A DNA stretch of 64,000 nucleotides, taken from NCBI RefSeq assembly GCF_000271485.2, contig NZ_AKVN02000001.1, positions 3,621,501 through 3,685,500 on the forward strand. Reading direction: 5' to 3'. Numbering within the stretch: the first letter of the stretch is position 1; each line of letters opens with the position of its first letter. The stretch is from Pelosinus fermentans DSM 17108. Lineage in GTDB: Bacteria; Bacillota; Negativicutes; DSM-13327. The notes below the pieces were generated by a model, which saw only the letters and a program-made list of their open reading frames with translations, was not told the origin of the DNA and made no database searches. Positions 61,644 through 64,000 of this stretch are shown here, one piece after another. The translations under genes and the position numbers were made by a program.

Positions 61644-62788
61644 TTATAAAACGCTCCATCATATATCTTCTCTATAATACCCGGAATCTCCCCTGCCGGA
61701 TCATTGGACAAGTTACCTGTTACTTTACTTGCCAAATAACTCACATCCGCTTTTGTTAAAGAAAAATCCGTCAAACTAGGATTTATATTTATACTTTGCC
61801 TAAATTGGCGATAAACATTCATAAATTCCTTCTTATTAGAGCATCTGGTGCCATGTAATGCTTCTGCAATATGATTGAATTTCTCTTTGGAAATCTCATA
61901 GGTCAAATCCAGCCAGCTTTCAAAGAGAGCCATTAATCCGCTGCCATGACTGCTGTTGGTTTTTACACCGATCGGATACTGTAAACGGTGAGGCAGACAA
62001 GTGCTGGAGTTAGCTAGATTGAATCCCATCAGCATACTGGCATACATCATATAAGTACGTGCAGTACTATTTTGACCATCTGTTAAGGCCTGAGGCAAAT
62101 ATTGTCCTACCAATTGTATCGCTTGTAGCGAATTGCTGCCAACCAAAGGACTTAGCCCACTTTTTGATATATAGGTCTCTACCCCATGAGCAAATACATC
62201 AAAACCTGTCTCTACTGTAGTTTCAGGTGATAATGACATTGTCAATTGTGGGTCAACGATAGCAATGGCAGGAAAGAAGCCTTTATGACGGAAGCTAGTC
62301 TTCGTACCAGTGCTCTCGTCGGTTAAAATAGCCGCCCAATTGGTTTCAGATCCTGTACCTGCCGTAGTCGGAATCGCTACAAGAGGAATGTCAACATGAG
62401 TAATCGGTAACTGGCCTAATAAATAAGGCTCCACTTTTTCTCCTGTGGATAAACCAAGAAGAATACCTTTCCCAGCATCAATGGCGCTGCCGCCGCCCAG
62501 GGCTACTACAACCTCAGGCTGCCAGCCGGCAAATTTTTCAACACAAGCATTGACTTCGCTAGCCAGAGGGTTGGCACTAATTCCTTCATATACCATAGAT
62601 TCAATGCCCAAAGCAGCAAGACCATCTACTAGCCTCTTGGTGAAACCATATTTATTCATCGCATACTTCCCTGTAACAATCAGAACCTTTTTGCCAAGGG
62701 TTTTAATATAATCGGGAGCTTTTTCAAACTCACCACAGCCAAAGAATATTTTAGTTGGCATATAATAAGTAAAATGCACAGCATTCAA
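61640..62788 (-). CDS. iron-containing alcohol dehydrogenase
   Basis: 382 residues of the group III Fe-ADH family. GGGSAIDAGKGILLGLS binds NAD; metal ligands lie in TGFDVFAHGVETYIS, STCLPHRLQYPIG and NSSHGSGLMALFE. It reduces aldehydes or oxidises alcohols, with variable substrates. As first gene of the prenyl-phosphate operon and translationally coupled to the UbiA-type gene it may supply or modify the sugar or lipid, or be a passenger. Substrate unknown. Confidence 0.85.
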   Translation of the reverse strand: MNAVHFTYYMPTKIFFGCGEFEKAPDYIKTLGKKVLIVTGKYAMNKYGFTKRLVDGLAALGIESMVYEGISANPLASEVNACVEKFAGWQPEVVVALGGGSAIDAGKGILLGLSTGEKVEPYLLGQLPITHVDIPLVAIPTTAGTGSETNWAAILTDESTGTKTSFRHKGFFPAIAIVDPQLTMSLSPETTVETGFDVFAHGVETYISKSGLSPLVGSNSLQAIQLVGQYLPQALTDGQNSTARTYMMYASMLMGFNLANSSTCLPHRLQYPIGVKTNSSHGSGLMALFESWLDLTYEISKEKFNHIAEALHGTRCSNKKEFMNVYRQFRQSININPSLTDFSLTKADVSYLASKVTGNLSNDPAGEIPGIIEKIYDGAFYK

Positions 62789-62899
62789 CTCCTATTTATT
62801 TATTAACTCATTCATTACTATACTAAAAATATCGTATAGTGAAAAGCAAAAGTTTCAATTGCATATAAGAAAAAGGCTGACTCGTCCTTAAAACGAATC

Positions 62900-62999
62900 G
62901 AACCACAAAGACGCAAAGGACACAAAGGGTTTATTTATAACTTATATTTTGTGCTCTCCTTTGTGTGCCGCTAGCGGCGGCATTGTGCCTTTGTGGTTC
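62900..62999. repeat. dispersed repeat, copy J
   Basis: GAACCACAAAGACGCAAAGG at the left and GTGCCTTTGTGGTTC at the right are inverted. The inner CGCTAGCGGCGGCATTGTGCC also occurs, inverted and diverged, in copies A and D. Confidence 0.65.
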
Positions 63000-63012
63000 A
63001 TTATTTTTTACA

Positions 63013-63055
63013 AAAAACTCTGGTAGAATAGCATACACTATTTTACCAGAGTTTT
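63013..63055. terminator. terminator of the lipoprotein gene
   Basis: AAAACTCTGGTAGAATAG and CTATTTTACCAGAGTTTT form a 17-of-18 bp stem, 8 nt after the lipoprotein stop. Confidence 0.65.
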
Positions 63056-63062
63056 AGGTGTA

Positions 63063-63530
63063 TTATATATTGGCAAGCAGCTGCTGCAACACTTTGTATT
63101 TGGCACCATTATAGATTTGATCGAAATCTACAATATACCACTCACCATTTATTTTTTCCAGGCCCACTGGCTTAACACTCATTTTGACAGTGTTTTGCTC
63201 CTGAATTGTTACAACAACAGCTGCGTAATTACTTTCCTGTGCAACTTGCTTAATGGATACAATATTTGTATTCTTAATTTCTTGAATTCCGGATTGTCCC
63301 TTCATAAACTTTAACACGGTTTTAGGATCATTCTTAGAAGCATTTGATACATATAAACCAGCTTCTGACATACGGTTATTCTTAGCTGCGTCAAAAAAAG
63401 TGGTTACCGTTTCTGTCGTACTCAATCCAGCTACCCGTTTAACTCCTGATGAACCGCCACAACCTGCCACTAGTATCACAAGGATTAACATACTAACAGT
63501 CAATAGTACTCTTACATTTTTCTTAAGCAT
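63063..63530 (-). CDS. lipoprotein with NTF2-like domain
   Basis: 155 residues. The signal peptide ends in the lipobox LVAGC (C about 24), so the protein is lipid-anchored. The mature part (TTETVTTFFDAAKNNRMSEA ... EKINGEWYIVDFDQIYNGAK) resembles DUF4878-type, NTF2-like lipoproteins of unknown function. Monocistronic with its own terminator. Confidence 0.75.
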   Translation of the reverse strand: MLKKNVRVLLTVSMLILVILVAGCGGSSGVKRVAGLSTTETVTTFFDAAKNNRMSEAGLYVSNASKNDPKTVLKFMKGQSGIQEIKNTNIVSIKQVAQESNYAAVVVTIQEQNTVKMSVKPVGLEKINGEWYIVDFDQIYNGAKYKVLQQLLANI

Positions 63531-63708
63531 TCCTTATTCTCCTTCTGCATAAACTAACATAAACTAGTTATGTATACTTGCATCTTATCATAAAAATAGA
63601 TTTTCGTCAGCCATATTACAGCTTCCTTTTTATGGTTTTTTCAAAATGCTATGAAAATCATCTACTGGCAAGAACAAGGATATCTGTGAAAAGTACCAGA
63701 CTTTGGGC

Positions 63709-64000
63709 TTATCTGTACCTATGCTCCCTGATGTTACGCAATTCTCTTTCATGACGTTGATTTTCATGTTTCTGCCGTTCACGCCATTGCTTTCTCGTCT
63801 CATGGGGTCGACGCTTCATTTCTCGTTCGTGCCGTTCATTCTCAAGACGTTCTTGCCTCTGTCTTTCTCTGTCCCAGCGTTCACGATCATGTCTATCACG
63901 CCCTTGATCATGCCTGTCATATCCTAGTTGCATAGGAGTAGGATTATTTTGTAATGGCGAAGCTTCTATTATCGATGCACCAAAACCAACTTGCATGATA
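63709..64000 (-). CDS. Arg/Glu/His-rich hypothetical protein (5' end outside window)
   Basis: The last about 95 codons encode a strongly charged tail with repeated RHDRERWDRERQRQERLENE-like segments. The visible part begins MQVGFGASIIEASPLQNNPT, which looks like the region after a signal peptide, so the real start probably lies beyond the right edge. Such tails occur in small exported proteins of Negativicutes. No function is assigned. An ATG at 63996 is a possible but unconvincing start. Confidence 0.5.
   Translation of the reverse strand, partial: IMQVGFGASIIEASPLQNNPTPMQLGYDRHDQGRDRHDRERWDRERQRQERLENERHEREMKRRPHETRKQWRERQKHENQRHERELRNIREHRYR

Overview
The window looks like chromosomal DNA of an anaerobic diderm Firmicute, most likely a Sporomusaceae-type Negativicute (Pelosinus/Sporomusa-like). 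This is inferred from Clostridia-like codon use and GGAGG ribosome sites combined with a TonB-dependent outer-membrane receptor that has a signal peptide. LevR-type sigma-54 activators, an LDH/EtfAB lactate module and an LrgAB pair fit this picture. Species identity cannot be proved from the sequence alone.

Left edge (1-3480): a RelE/ParE-type toxin with a short upstream antitoxin, a graveyard of recombinase and IS remnants, an MBL-fold hydrolase, a 62-residue small protein and several hairpin repeats.

Sugar/polyol block (3481-33748, all minus strand): three PTS operons, each tied to a large LevR-like AAA+ activator and each with a recognisable -24/-12 (sigma-54) promoter. Operon A (12854 down to 3481) has its promoter upstream of the regulator gene, then galactitol-type IIA, IIB and IIC, an AraL-like HAD phosphatase, AraM-like glycerol-1-phosphate dehydrogenase, AraD and a 2-hydroxyacid dehydrogenase. 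Operon B (25859 down to 13447) has regulator, IIA, IIB, IIC, two zinc polyol dehydrogenases, DeoC, Rpe, RpiB, a split transketolase and PfkA. This could carry a polyol from uptake to fructose-1,6-bisphosphate. Operon C (33748 down to 29704) has mannose-family IIA and IIB, HPr, EI and a second PfkA, but no IIC or IID. Its LevR-type gene lies just downstream with its own sigma-A promoter and a structured leader.

Middle (34066-45049): a small hypothetical gene, an NdpA-like nucleoid protein, an EtfB-EtfA-FAD dehydrogenase operon (lactate/glycolate type), a FliK-like Gln-rich protein, a DedA-family protein, LrgAB and a sirohaem sulfite/nitrite reductase.

Iron block (45284-50621): PepSY membrane protein, DUF3649 protein, TonB-dependent siderophore receptor and a divergent AraC regulator. 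The regulator has a strong sigma-A promoter overlapped by a Fur-box-like palindrome.

Right part (50684-64000): a chemoreceptor gene behind a c-di-GMP-I riboswitch and terminator; a frameshifted catalase gene; a REP-associated transposase (RAYT) with three REP hairpins; a decaying glycerophosphodiester/ugp locus; and a six-gene operon (Fe-alcohol dehydrogenase, UbiA-type phosphoribosyl-prenyl-phosphate synthase, SMR/EamA protein, DUF212 PAP2-like phosphatase, GT-C-like membrane protein, DUF4127). In gene content that operon resembles the mycobacterial decaprenyl-phosphoryl-ribose pathway. A lipoprotein and the end of an Arg/Glu/His-rich gene close the window.

About ten copies of a palindromic intergenic repeat (ends GAACCRCAAAG / CTTTGYGGTTC) are scattered through the window, always between genes. 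No tRNA, rRNA or CRISPR array was seen.
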